Part shown: in pieces, positions 17,330 to 25,272 of the stretch | Position numbering within the stretch: the stretch's first letter is position 1 | Layout of the letters: each line of letters opens with the position of its first letter | Source of the DNA: Paenibacillus lignilyticus | Lineage (GTDB): Bacteria > Bacillota > Bacilli > Paenibacillales > Paenibacillaceae | Direction of reading: 5' to 3' | DNA length: 64,000 bases | Assembly: GCF_017942085.1 (NCBI RefSeq) | Contig: NZ_JAGKSP010000009.1 | Location: 62,001-126,000, forward strand | The notes under the pieces: model-generated | What the model saw: only the letters and a program-made list of their open reading frames with translations | What the model was told of the DNA's origin: nothing | Database searches by the model: none | Made by a program: the position numbers and the translations under genes

Positions 17330-18211
17330 ATGTATAGCATGAAGAGGGCATCGGAGCTTCTAGGCATCCCTGTGGTCACAATCCGTGCCTGGGAGAACCG
17401 TTATGGAGTGATCTCCCCAAACCGTAGCAGCGGCGGACATCGTTTGCTAAGCGATGAGGATCTCACCAAACTCAACTTTCTTAAAGACCAAATTCAAAAG
17501 AAGGGTTTGAAGATCAGCGAAGCGGTGAAGCTGCTGCAGCAAACCGAGTCTGTCCCTCCGGAACAGACAGAAAAAAAACCACTAAAAGGCCAATCGTACG
17601 ACAATTTGGTGGACAAGCTATACACCGATTTAATGGATTTCAACTCCCAGCAAGTGGATAAAACAATAGATCTGGCATTTGCATTGTATGACTTTGAGGA
17701 TACGTTTCGCCACCTAATCGTTCCCGTTCTCTACCGGGTCGGAGCGGAGTGGGAAGCGGGGAAAATCGCCGTTGTTCAGGAGCATTTCGCTTCGGAAACA
17801 ATACTGCGGAGATTGTCAGCACTGTTTAGGGTATATCCTATTAACCCGAGTCTGCCGGTCGTGTTAGCTTTTTGCCCTGAAGGAGAGCGTCATCATCTCG
17901 GACTCATGTCATTCAGCCTTTTCTTGCGCAAACAAGGGGCGAATGTACTGTACTTAGGTCCTGACACTCCTTTTAAGGAGTTGGAAGAGATAATAGAAAG
18001 GCAGAATGTATCGTTCATCGCGGTTTCCGTTACAGATTCTCGTTATGTAGACAAGCTTATGGAATGGATTCAAACCGCGGTACAGAGAAACTCTGGATTA
18101 CGTTTCCTTTTAGGAGGAGCCGCTTTCGACAATCGAGCAGAAAGGCGTACTGTTAAAGCTAATATACGTTATCTGTCTGTTGATGAATGGGAAGATTGGT
18201 ACCACGCTTAG
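17330..18211 (+). CDS. litR: MerR-family B12-dependent photoreceptor regulator (CarH/LitR type)
   Basis: Light-sensing repressor that uses adenosylcobalamin as chromophore. The 293-residue protein has a MerR winged helix (residues 1-70; VVTIRAWENRYGVISP, GGHRLLSDEDL), a linker, a four-helix cap and a C-terminal Rossmann B12 domain. The cap has the CarH-type Wx9EH motif (Trp141, Glu151, His152). The B12 domain has ExHxxG (Glu186, His188, Gly191), with His188 as the expected lower cobalt ligand. The residue after Trp141 is Glu, where Thermus CarH has the His that binds cobalt after illumination. AGGAGG precedes the ATG. It is divergent from the crt side. Confidence 0.9.
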   Translation: MYSMKRASELLGIPVVTIRAWENRYGVISPNRSSGGHRLLSDEDLTKLNFLKDQIQKKGLKISEAVKLLQQTESVPPEQTEKKPLKGQSYDNLVDKLYTDLMDFNSQQVDKTIDLAFALYDFEDTFRHLIVPVLYRVGAEWEAGKIAVVQEHFASETILRRLSALFRVYPINPSLPVVLAFCPEGERHHLGLMSFSLFLRKQGANVLYLGPDTPFKELEEIIERQNVSFIAVSVTDSRYVDKLMEWIQTAVQRNSGLRFLLGGAAFDNRAERRTVKANIRYLSVDEWEDWYHA

Positions 18212-18292
18212 GTGAAAAGACTTTCGGTTCACCGCATACGGATAGACCCGTTAATTACTCTAATGCTTGACGGGTCTTCGGAACTTTCACCT
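18211..18292 (+). terminator. Hairpin region after the photoreceptor gene
   Basis: AGACCCGT (18244-18251) pairs with ACGGGTCT (18270-18277), inside weaker outer arms GGTGAAA (18211-18217) and TTTCACC (18285-18291). There is no long T run, so this is a likely but not textbook terminator. Confidence 0.45.
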
Positions 18293-18411
18293 TTGAGATG
18301 ACACACATCCTGCCGTTATACTAGAAGTCGTTTCCTCAATGAATTAATGTTCATGAAAGTAAGGTATTGCGGTAATGACTTCATTGATCGTCGCTCCGAT
18401 TGTAAATGGGG

Positions 18412-18780
18412 TTATGTAATTTGTCGGATATTTTCTTCAGATTCTGCCTCGTTGCGGACACCTTTGATCTCGGTTAATGGTAAGTGCTTTACATCTCCCA
18501 CTCGAGATTCTCCATACCGGTGAAACCCATAGCGGACGTGCAACAACAAAGCTTGCGGCAAGAAATGCCTACAGCTCCATTTGTCGCTAAATTTCTTAGA
18601 AGCATCCACACTGCTTACTATGTATACTTTATCGGGTGCGAGCTGTTCTTCACCCAAAAATACGGAGTGTGAATGAAGAATCGACGGAGTACCGATATGC
18701 CAAGGACTAGAATTTTCCCTCAGTGTCGCTTTAATCCTAATTCCGTTTTTCAAAGCAGCTTTAAACGCGTGAACGAACAC
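18412..18780 (-). pseudogene. Unrecognised gene remnant next to the IS3 fragment
   Basis: An open frame of 122 codons (GTG start at 18780) that I do not recognise. The same frame stays open upstream to about 18815 (KPGYWDFAV before the GTG), where it meets the truncated end of an IS3 transposase. No ribosome site is visible. It looks like the C-terminal part of a gene cut by insertion and deletion. It could be a chance frame. Confidence 0.3.
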
Positions 18781-18810
18781 CGCAAAATCCCAATAACCAG
18801 GCTTTGCCTT

Positions 18811-19503
18811 AATTCATGGCCACATTAGGAAAATAGTTTTGCGTTAATTTATCTTCATACAATCGCTTGAAGGTGGTTGAGGTGTATTGAAATCCCTGGT
18901 CACTATGCAGCAATGGCTTGCTGCCCGAAGCTGTATTTAAAGCCAAATCTATCGTTCGGAATACAAATTCATTGTTGTTAGCATGACCCACTTCATAGGA
19001 AAAAATGACGTTATCGTGAAGATCTATTATGGCGTACGCTTTCTGACCGTTCCCATACTTAAACTCCGTTACATCGGTCAGCAATTTCTCGTTGCTTGCC
19101 TTTGCATGATATTCACGGTTTAGCAGATGTTCGGCGATTTGTTGTGGAGGGGCGTAGACATATTTCTTTTTCTTTCTACGGATGACCGACTGGCTTCCTT
19201 TTATTTTCATCAGACGCTGTATGCGCTTGTGGTTGATTGATCTCTTGGTTCGCCTACTCAGGCTGAGGGTTAGTCGACGGTACCCCCATAGATGCCGCGA
19301 ACCTCTTCATCCAGGGCAAGCATGCCCTGGGCAAGCTGCCGGTTTTCCATTTCACGAGTGCTAGGCGTATTCTTCAACCATTTGTAGTAGCTGGACCTTG
19401 CAATATCTGCGATCTCACACAAAGTCAGCACATGAAACTGGCCTTCCTGCCCACCACCTAATAGCTTCCTCTTGTTTTTTCTCCTTTAGGAAAGCGGAGT
19501 CCA
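18811..19503 (-). mobile_element. Decayed IS3-family transposase (orfB remnant)
   Basis: Recognisable IS3-family OrfB segments in order on the - strand: CEIADIARSSYYKWLKN, YRRLTLSLSRRTKRSINHKR, then the DDE integrase part LLTDVTEFKYGNGQKAYAII and LLHSDQGFQYTS. The first two blocks are in different frames, with a shift at the GGGGG run near 19286-19290. The last catalytic Glu region is missing because the sequence ends after LTQNYFPNVAMN. No terminal inverted repeats or intact orfA were identified, so the element is dead and lacks at least its 3' end. Confidence 0.75.
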
Positions 19504-19672
19504 TATTAGCCGCTTAAATATACATAATAACGCATAATTATACACTTTCGCCGATTTCTCACCAATTTTGAAGTTTTTTTCTCATTAATTTTGAATCTCT
19601 TCTCAAAAATTATGACGTCACACAGAGAATAATTTAGGAAATTAAAAAATCCCAGAAACATACCTTGCATAC

Positions 19673-19686
19673 CGAACATATGTTTG
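19673..19686. promoter_or_regulatory. SOS (LexA/DinR) box 1
   Basis: CGAACATATGTTTG matches the Bacillus LexA consensus CGAACRNRYGTTYG at every position. It lies between a -35-like TTGCAT (19665-19670) and a -10 TATAAT (19690-19695), so bound LexA would block RNA polymerase. Confidence 0.88.
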
Positions 19687-19697
19687 TAGTATAATAA

Positions 19698-19711
19698 AGA
19701 ACAAACGTTCG
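19698..19711. promoter_or_regulatory. SOS (LexA/DinR) box 2
   Basis: AGAACAAACGTTCG matches the same consensus at 13 of 14 positions (first base A instead of C). It starts two bases after the -10 element and 11 bases after box 1. Two boxes suggest tight repression until DNA damage. Confidence 0.75.
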
Positions 19712-19728
19712 TATGGAGGCGAATAAGA

Positions 19729-19944
19729 ATGCCATCATTACAATCAAATCTCAGCAAATATATCGGGATGGCCGTAGTTATGATTTATCAGGACAGGAAC
19801 GATCGGATAACCAAGAGACAAATCCTTATACAATCCGTTACCCCTACGCATGTACGTGCGACTTGCCTGGAATCAGGTGGGCCACGGCTATTTAAGCTTC
19901 ACAATATCTTGGCACATGAGCCGGTGATCCGAAATGCCGGTTAA
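19729..19944 (+). CDS. Small protein, first gene of the SOS polymerase cassette
   Basis: A 71-residue basic protein (NRDR-type charged centre RNDRITKRQILIQSV, then HVRATCLESGGPRLFKLHNI). GGAGG lies eight bases before the ATG and directly after the second SOS box. Its last 11 bases overlap the polymerase start, so it is translationally coupled. Small proteins of this kind commonly precede UvrX/YqjW-type polymerases in Bacillota; their function is not known to me. A DNA-binding or polymerase-partner role is inference. Confidence 0.7.
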   Translation: MPSLQSNLSKYIGMAVVMIYQDRNDRITKRQILIQSVTPTHVRATCLESGGPRLFKLHNILAHEPVIRNAG

Positions 19945-21199
19945 AGATCGGGTCATCATGTTGGCCGATTGTCAAAGCTTTTATGCGTCGGTAGAGAAAG
20001 CTTCGCACCCTGAGCATGCGAATAAGCCCATCGTTGTGGGCGCCGATCCAAGTCGCAAATCGGGGATCGTCCTAGCGGCTTGCCCGCTTGCGAAATCTTA
20101 CGGCGTTTCCACAGCCATGCGGTTAGGTGAAGCTCTTGGGAAGTGCCCTCAGCTCGTCGTGATCCGGCCAAGGATGCAGACGTATATTAACGTATCCTTG
20201 CTCATTACGGAGATATACAAGTCATTCACGCCGCTTGTTGAGCCGTTCTCGATTGACGAGCAGTTTCTGGATGTCACCGGATCGGTCTCGCTTTACGGAC
20301 CTCCGACCGACATCGCGAATCAAATGCAGAATAAGGTGCTGCTCTCAACCGGTGTTTGGACGCGTATCGGCTGCGGGCCAACCAAGATATTGGCGAAAAC
20401 AGCAACGGACAATTTTGCCAAAAAGCAGCCGGACGGGATCTTTACACTGGATTACGAAAATATGGAAACCGAGTTATGGCCGCTGCCCATCAGCAGCATG
20501 TTTATGGTCGCCTCTCGCATGACCGTGCACTTTATACGTATGGGGATTAACACGATTGGCGATTTAGCCAGGATGGAGCTGCATGACTTTAAACGACGGA
20601 TGCAGCAACGGATGGGCAAACAGAGCGATATTAAGGCCATCTATTACTGGCAGACTGCGCGCGGCATTGACCCCAGCCCTGTCGTAGCCGGCGCGTTTGG
20701 CAAGCCGAAGTCGGTCACAAGAGGCCGCGCTTTGCCTTGGGTGCTTTACCAAACCTTAGATGACATTGAGCCGCTCCTGCTCGAACTCGTGATCGAGGTA
20801 TGCCGCACGAGCCGATACCACAAGTATAAAGGGCGAAAAGTCACCGTCAGCGCGGGTACAACGAATGGGGTTAAATCCAGTGGCTTCAGCCGCCAAACCA
20901 CTTTAGATAGTTCCACTTGCTTGGAGCATCACATCCTGGCAGCCGCACAGAAATTATTTATGTCACACTGGGACGGTAATCCACTGACTCATCTTGCCGT
21001 GGATCTTTCCCAGCTAACAGACAATAGCGTGTACCAACTGGACCTTTTTGAGGACTTACCCAGACAGCATGCACTCGCCGCAACCAAGGATAGAATCAAA
21101 GATCGGTTCGGCGAGGCGGCCATTTTAAGCGCCGCATCGCTCCTTAAATCTGGGCAGGCGCGTGAGCGAGCTCAAAAAATTGGAGGGCACTATAAATGA
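19934..21199 (+). CDS. Y-family translesion DNA polymerase (UvrX/YqjW, ImpB/MucB/SamB type)
   Basis: Error-prone polymerase for copying damaged DNA. The 421-residue protein has the catalytic acidic residues of the family: VIMLADCQSFYASVE (about residues 7-21) and SIDEQFLDVT (about 105-114). It also has a helix-hairpin-helix-like thumb (MGINTIGDLARM) and a little-finger domain. Near the C-terminus, QLDLFED resembles a QLxLF beta-clamp motif. It is induced with its neighbours through the LexA boxes. It is the non-DinB UV-damage type often found on phages, plasmids and Bacillus chromosomes. Confidence 0.92.
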   Translation: MPVKDRVIMLADCQSFYASVEKASHPEHANKPIVVGADPSRKSGIVLAACPLAKSYGVSTAMRLGEALGKCPQLVVIRPRMQTYINVSLLITEIYKSFTPLVEPFSIDEQFLDVTGSVSLYGPPTDIANQMQNKVLLSTGVWTRIGCGPTKILAKTATDNFAKKQPDGIFTLDYENMETELWPLPISSMFMVASRMTVHFIRMGINTIGDLARMELHDFKRRMQQRMGKQSDIKAIYYWQTARGIDPSPVVAGAFGKPKSVTRGRALPWVLYQTLDDIEPLLLELVIEVCRTSRYHKYKGRKVTVSAGTTNGVKSSGFSRQTTLDSSTCLEHHILAAAQKLFMSHWDGNPLTHLAVDLSQLTDNSVYQLDLFEDLPRQHALAATKDRIKDRFGEAAILSAASLLKSGQARERAQKIGGHYK

Positions 21200-21684
21200 G
21201 CAAATTTCTCGAGGGGAATGGCCGTTGGGGCACGAAGTTTATTTCTCCCGAGCATCGTGATCAGCTCAACGAGCTTAACGACCCGGATAAGGGAGCATCC
21301 CAAAAGGTCCCTCAGCAGATCCTGATAATGGTACGTGACTCCGTACTTTTACCGATCATGATGACGGTGGTTGAGAACAATCGGCTCGAGATCGAGAGGT
21401 CGAACCACTCCTTAAAGACACTTTATTCGGCAGCTGCGAACACACTGTTGAACGCAATCCATGCCGACTTGGCCGGAATTCGCAAAGAATTAAGGGAACA
21501 TCACATTAAAGTTATTGAGGAAGAACGAGTAGACGATGCCGCACACTATAAATTTTACTATCGAGGGTATGAACATAAATTCGCATTAATGAGGTTTTTA
21601 GTGAGGTCTGAAATTAGTACACGGTTAGGAAAATATATCGCCCAGCTCGAGAAGCATTTCAGCGGGCTTATCCATAAGAAATAA
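21196..21684 (+). CDS. Unknown protein coupled to the SOS polymerase
   Basis: A 162-residue charged protein whose ATG overlaps the polymerase stop by 4 bases (ATGA). The N-terminus (GRWGTKFISPEHRDQL) precedes a long, mostly helical region with heptad-like stretches and a basic C-terminus. The opening resembles short YolD-like partners of Y-family polymerases, but the length is greater and I do not assign it. Coupling and the shared SOS promoter argue for a job in translesion synthesis or its control. A bidirectional terminator follows. Confidence 0.7.
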   Translation: MSKFLEGNGRWGTKFISPEHRDQLNELNDPDKGASQKVPQQILIMVRDSVLLPIMMTVVENNRLEIERSNHSLKTLYSAAANTLLNAIHADLAGIRKELREHHIKVIEEERVDDAAHYKFYYRGYEHKFALMRFLVRSEISTRLGKYIAQLEKHFSGLIHKK

Positions 21685-21710
21685 CGGGTTGAAATAAGAC
21701 TTTGACCTAA

Positions 21711-21739
21711 GAAAAGGCAGCTGCCAGCGCTGCCTTTTC
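21711..21739. terminator. Bidirectional terminator
   Basis: GAAAAGGCAGC and GCTGCCTTTTC form a perfect 11-bp stem with a 7-base loop, A-rich on one side and T-rich on the other. It ends both the SOS cassette (+) and the convergent GNAT gene (-). Confidence 0.85.
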
Positions 21740-21752
21740 ACACTTCCGCTAT

Positions 21753-22214
21753 TCACCATTCCATCCGCAGCCGGATCATATCCCGGCAAGGAATCCCGTT
21801 CTCCACAATCGGCTCCGCATAATGCTTGACGAAATAGTCCGTCTCCACGCCTACTACGCGGAATCCGCATTTCTGATACAGCCCAAGCTGGTTCAGGCTC
21901 GAATTGCCCGTCCCAATCTCAACTGCCCGATACCCTAGCTCCTTGCAACACTGTACCGCATGCTCGATCAACTTCCTGCCGAGACCTCTGCCCTGGCAGT
22001 CCTCCCGCACAGCGATGTTCATGATTTCAGCCGTCTTCGGCCGAGTCGCGAGCAGTAAATAAACACCGATCACCTGCCTGTCCTCTTCCAACACCGCGCA
22101 GGTGCTTCGTCCAGCGTAAGCGTCAATCGCTTGCCGCTCCGGATCGGCCAGCAGCAGTAGCCTATAAGGCAGTTCTTCGTCTTCACCTATTGAGCGAATT
22201 CTCAGTTTAGACAT
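21753..22214 (-). CDS. GNAT-family N-acetyltransferase
   Basis: Acetyl-CoA-dependent transferase of unknown substrate, 153 residues. The acetyl-CoA loop reads VREDCQGRGLGRKLIEHAV (about residues 77-95, the R/QxxGxG/A motif), followed by a C-terminal strand with FRVVGVETDYF. I choose ATG 22214 (MSKLRIRSIGED), which overlaps the stop of the upstream membrane-protein gene by 8 bases. An earlier ATG at 22226 is possible. Confidence 0.85.
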   Translation of the reverse strand: MSKLRIRSIGEDEELPYRLLLLADPERQAIDAYAGRSTCAVLEEDRQVIGVYLLLATRPKTAEIMNIAVREDCQGRGLGRKLIEHAVQCCKELGYRAVEIGTGNSSLNQLGLYQKCGFRVVGVETDYFVKHYAEPIVENGIPCRDMIRLRMEW

Positions 22215-22509
22215 CTGTAGGCGCATCCTTATCCACCAGCGTTAGCTCCAATCCGCCGAACTTCTTCGCAAACGCGCTATACACCAATGCTACTAGCATG
22301 CTTAGAGCCCCATAAAAGAAAACAAGAAAGAAAGGTATAACCAAGTAAGGAATTCCTACAACAAGCAGCGTGCCTTTCCCGGTAGCTGCCCCAATTATGG
22401 TAATCATCAGACCAATAAACGCCATCAGCGCCATTGGTATGATCATAAGATAAATCGTTGTTTTAAACATGCTCTTCGTACCGATCTCACGAATCTCAAC
22501 TTTTCTCAC
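22207..22509 (-). CDS. Small membrane protein of unknown function
   Basis: A 100-residue protein with two or three hydrophobic segments (about residues 15-40 and 48-80) and a charged tail (KKFGGLELTLVDKD). The C-terminal pattern, a helix followed by AKKFGGLE, is seen in small uncharacterised Bacillota membrane proteins. It overlaps the following GNAT gene by 8 bases, so the two are co-expressed. I do not recognise a function. Confidence 0.65.
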   Translation of the reverse strand: MRKVEIREIGTKSMFKTTIYLMIIPMALMAFIGLMITIIGAATGKGTLLVVGIPYLVIPFFLVFFYGALSMLVALVYSAFAKKFGGLELTLVDKDAPTDV

Positions 22510-22541
22510 CGTGTTAGGCTCCTTTGGTTGTGTTTGCTCTA

Positions 22542-22982
22542 CTAACGCTGCAGCTTCTTTGCAAACCGATAACCCGTAATGGTGTAGCCCCGCTTCTTAT
22601 AGAATTCATGAGCTTCCAGTCGTTCTTCCTTAATCCCGCTGTTCAAGTAGATAAAATGCCCGCCTTGCTCCTGCACCCACCGCTCCACATGCGCCAGCAG
22701 CGCTCGGCCTACGCCGCGGCCTTGAAACTCCTTCTTCGTGACTAGCGAAGATATTTGCGTCTTAATATCACTGCTGACATAGCTGAACTGCATTCGCAGG
22801 CCGACCATGCCAACCACCGCCCCTTCGAGCTCGGCCACGAATGTAAAATAATTCGGACTCCCCCCAATATGCGCCATTCGCAGCCTCATATCCTGGGGCG
22901 TCGACGGCGATCCCAGATCAGCCATCAGCGCGGTGAGCGACTCCAGATCCGACTCCGACTCATATGGACGAACAATCACCAT
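22542..22982 (-). CDS. GNAT-family N-acetyltransferase
   Basis: A 146-residue acetyltransferase. The GNAT core is clear: AVVGMVGLRM strand, VTKKEFQGRGVGRALLAHVE acetyl-CoA loop (about residues 80-99) and AHEFYKKRGYTITG near the end. GGGAGG precedes ATG 22982. It follows a further GNAT gene by 24 bases and precedes the small membrane-protein gene by 32 bases, so four genes probably share one transcript. Substrate unknown. Confidence 0.87.
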   Translation of the reverse strand: MVIVRPYESESDLESLTALMADLGSPSTPQDMRLRMAHIGGSPNYFTFVAELEGAVVGMVGLRMQFSYVSSDIKTQISSLVTKKEFQGRGVGRALLAHVERWVQEQGGHFIYLNSGIKEERLEAHEFYKKRGYTITGYRFAKKLQR

Positions 22983-23006
22983 CCTGACAACCTCCCTATT
23001 TCCAAA

Positions 23007-23513
23007 TTAGATCGTATACACCATCAGTTCTTCATCATAATAGATCCCTTTATACTTAAGCGCTCTGCGCTCCAAGCCGTACACCTCGAAGCCCAGCGAC
23101 AGATATAAGCCCCTCGCCCGCTCGTTGCCCGTGACGACCATGAGATTGATTTGCTCCAGCCCATCCAGCTCGCGCCCCCGGTTCAGCAGCTCCTGCAGAA
23201 GCAGTCGTCCAACCCCTTGCCCGCGAGCTGCCGGCGACACGTACATTCCCCACACGAAGCCTTTATGCTGCACCTTGACGGACTCTTCCCTCCGGAACCC
23301 GACCATGCCGACAAGCTCTCCAGCCCCCGTGAACGCGCCTAAAACATACTGATCCTCGGTCACCTGAATCCGCGCTTTAACCGATTCCATTGGCGTGCCA
23401 ACCGATGCCTCATACGTTGCTCCGAATGCTTCCGGACTGTCACGCAGCGCTTCCAGCCGCAATCGCCAGTACGCCTCTACGTCGTCGGGCGTAATCGTTT
23501 TGATCACAATCAT
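23007..23513 (-). CDS. GNAT-family N-acetyltransferase
   Basis: A 168-residue acetyltransferase. Motifs: ELVGMVGFRRE, MYVSPAARGQGVGRLLLQEL (acetyl-CoA loop) and NERARGLYLSLGFEVYG. ATG 23513 (MIVIKTITPDDVEAYWRLR) is chosen because GGGGAGG lies seven bases upstream; the open frame extends 23 codons further without a ribosome site. It is the first gene of a four-gene - strand run. The closest general type is the PhnO/YjaB-like group, but the substrate is unknown. Confidence 0.87.
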   Translation of the reverse strand: MIVIKTITPDDVEAYWRLRLEALRDSPEAFGATYEASVGTPMESVKARIQVTEDQYVLGAFTGAGELVGMVGFRREESVKVQHKGFVWGMYVSPAARGQGVGRLLLQELLNRGRELDGLEQINLMVVTGNERARGLYLSLGFEVYGLERRALKYKGIYYDEELMVYTI

Positions 23514-23623
23514 AGCCAGCCTCCCCTTCCTATTTCCATAAAAGCTTGTGTTCGACCGCACCCTGCCCCTATGATGGAACATAGGCCCGAAACCGCATCC
23601 TGCTTAAGGAGTGAACCGAACCC

Positions 23624-24070
23624 ATGTTTATCGTTACCACTGAACGACTAACGCTGCTCCCGATTTCCACCTTGAACGCAAATGATTTTCAAACCTATAT
23701 CCAAGACAAGAAACATATCGGCCGTTATATCGAACAGTTGAAGCTCGATCCGACGCTGCTTGGCTGGGGCGTGTGGCTGGTGACCGACACCACAACCCGC
23801 GAAGTGCTGGGCGACATCGGGTTTAAAGGCACACCAACCGGCGGCATCGCGGAGGTCGGCTACGGTTTCAACCCCTCTGCGCGCAATCAAGGCTATGCGA
23901 CCGAGAGTGTTCGAGCGCTCCTGGACTGGGCTTTCTCCACTGGCCAAGCCGCGGCGATCGTCGCCGAATGCCTCGCAGACAATCACGCTTCGATCAACGT
24001 ACTGAAGAAGCTCGGCATGAAACAAACGGACGAGCAAGACGGGATGCTGTACTGGACCTTATCCGCCTAG
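23624..24070 (+). CDS. GNAT-family acetyltransferase, RimJ/RimL-like
   Basis: A 148-residue protein with the start typical of the RimJ/RimL branch (TTERLTLLPIS), GDIGFKG, and an acetyl-CoA loop YGFNPSARNQGYATESVRAL (about residues 85-104) followed by NHASINVLKKLGM. It is the only + strand acetyltransferase of this block and its end overlaps the convergent GNAT gene by 12 bases. RimL-type enzymes acetylate protein N-termini or small amines; the target here is unknown. Confidence 0.85.
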   Translation: MFIVTTERLTLLPISTLNANDFQTYIQDKKHIGRYIEQLKLDPTLLGWGVWLVTDTTTREVLGDIGFKGTPTGGIAEVGYGFNPSARNQGYATESVRALLDWAFSTGQAAAIVAECLADNHASINVLKKLGMKQTDEQDGMLYWTLSA

Positions 24071-24529
24071 CGGCTTGCGATACACTTTCGTGCCGCTCCC
24101 GTCCATGTAATAGCCCTGGCTGAAGTAGCTCCACCCATACCTCTCATAATAATCGTCAAGGGTTGTACTTAAGTAAAGCTGCGTATAACCCTTGCCTGCA
24201 AGCTCCTCTTCCAGATGCTTCATCAGGCGGCTGCCAAGCCCTTTACCCCGGTAAGCAGGATCTACATAAAGACAAGCAAGCCATGGAAACAGATCCTGCC
24301 GGCTGATAAGATCATTCCTCAGCACGCCGCAAATGCCGATAAACTGCTCCTTCTCCTGATCGGCAGCCACATAGAATTTGGGCACATCCACATCCGCTTG
24401 CAGCGCGTGCACGATGCAGTCGCGATAGAACGCATAATTGTGCTCGCTGCCCCATTGGTTCCAAATATAAGTGATTGCCTCATCGATAAAAGCCTGCGGT
24501 TGATCACTCAGCTCCATAATCCGAATCAT
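24059..24529 (-). CDS. GNAT-family N-acetyltransferase
   Basis: A 156-residue acetyltransferase with an LYVDPAYRGKGLGSRLMKHL acetyl-CoA loop and a C-terminal YERYGWSYFSQGYY. It is the last gene of the operon that begins with the formylglycine-generating enzyme: its ATG overlaps the stop of the ferritin-like gene by 4 bases (ATGA). This coupling hints at a role connected with that operon, though the substrate is unknown. Confidence 0.87.
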   Translation of the reverse strand: MIRIMELSDQPQAFIDEAITYIWNQWGSEHNYAFYRDCIVHALQADVDVPKFYVAADQEKEQFIGICGVLRNDLISRQDLFPWLACLYVDPAYRGKGLGSRLMKHLEEELAGKGYTQLYLSTTLDDYYERYGWSYFSQGYYMDGSGTKVYRKPLGG

Positions 24530-25272
24530 CCCTCATACGTCCTCCCCGTTCGCGTGACCCAGGCGGCTATGCTGCCGGACAAGCGAAATTCCTGCCGACA
24601 AGCAGCCAGAAAATCACGGAATCGATACCCGCCGGCTTGAAATACAGTGCGATGCTGATGCCAAACGACGACAAGCGTACCTTCAAGCAGCACGCGATGG
24701 GCCAGCCTGTAGGCGCGATTCACAACTGACAGCCTGCCCTCGCCCAGCTTGTAGAGCGTTTCCGATTGAAACTCGACATGCTTCTCCTCATCCTGCAAAA
24801 TCTGATCGCACAAGTCCTGCAGCATCTTCGACTTCGTGCTTCGCTGAAGTGCAATATAATAGACCTTCGCGATAATTTCAGCGGTAATCAGCACCATGAC
24901 AGACAGCTCGAGCCCCGCGAATTGGCGTAATTTGCGAAAAACATGATCCACCCAGTGACCGCGGATGGACGGCAGCTGCTGGCCTTTCATAAAGCGTGCC
25001 AAGTCTCTGGCATGACGCTGCTCCTCGCGGATAAAAGCGGTGACCGCCTCATAATAATCGTGATGCCCGGTTCGCTCGGCATAACGCTTCGCCTGATGAA
25101 TGAGATGTTTGCCCTCGGAGCTCTCGCCGAGCTGAAACTGCTGAATGGATGTCCGAATGCACGCTCGCTCGGCTTCCGTCAGCCGGTACGAATCCGCCCA
25201 ATCAATCGCCCTTAAATTCTGCTGGTTTTGCAGAAAATAATGCTTCCAAGCCGCAAAATCGACCTTCATCAT
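24526..25272 (-). CDS. Ferritin-like di-iron protein
   Basis: A 248-residue, all-helical protein with two ExxH metal motifs: REEQRHARDL (about residues 99-108) and DEEKHVEFQ (about 180-188). Glutamates such as ITAEIIAKVY lie between them. This is the four-helix carboxylate di-iron pattern of ferritin-like and rubrerythrin-related oxidases. ATG 25272 overlaps the grpB stop by 4 bases and is preferred over an upstream frame extension to 25314. The specific reaction is unknown. Its neighbours include an oxygen-dependent formylglycine-generating enzyme. Confidence 0.75.
   Translation of the reverse strand: MMKVDFAAWKHYFLQNQQNLRAIDWADSYRLTEAERACIRTSIQQFQLGESSEGKHLIHQAKRYAERTGHHDYYEAVTAFIREEQRHARDLARFMKGQQLPSIRGHWVDHVFRKLRQFAGLELSVMVLITAEIIAKVYYIALQRSTKSKMLQDLCDQILQDEEKHVEFQSETLYKLGEGRLSVVNRAYRLAHRVLLEGTLVVVWHQHRTVFQAGGYRFRDFLAACRQEFRLSGSIAAWVTRTGRTYEG

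Noticed and set aside
19506..19757. 83-codon frame on the - strand
   Set aside because: It covers both SOS boxes and the promoter of the polymerase cassette and has low-complexity sequence.
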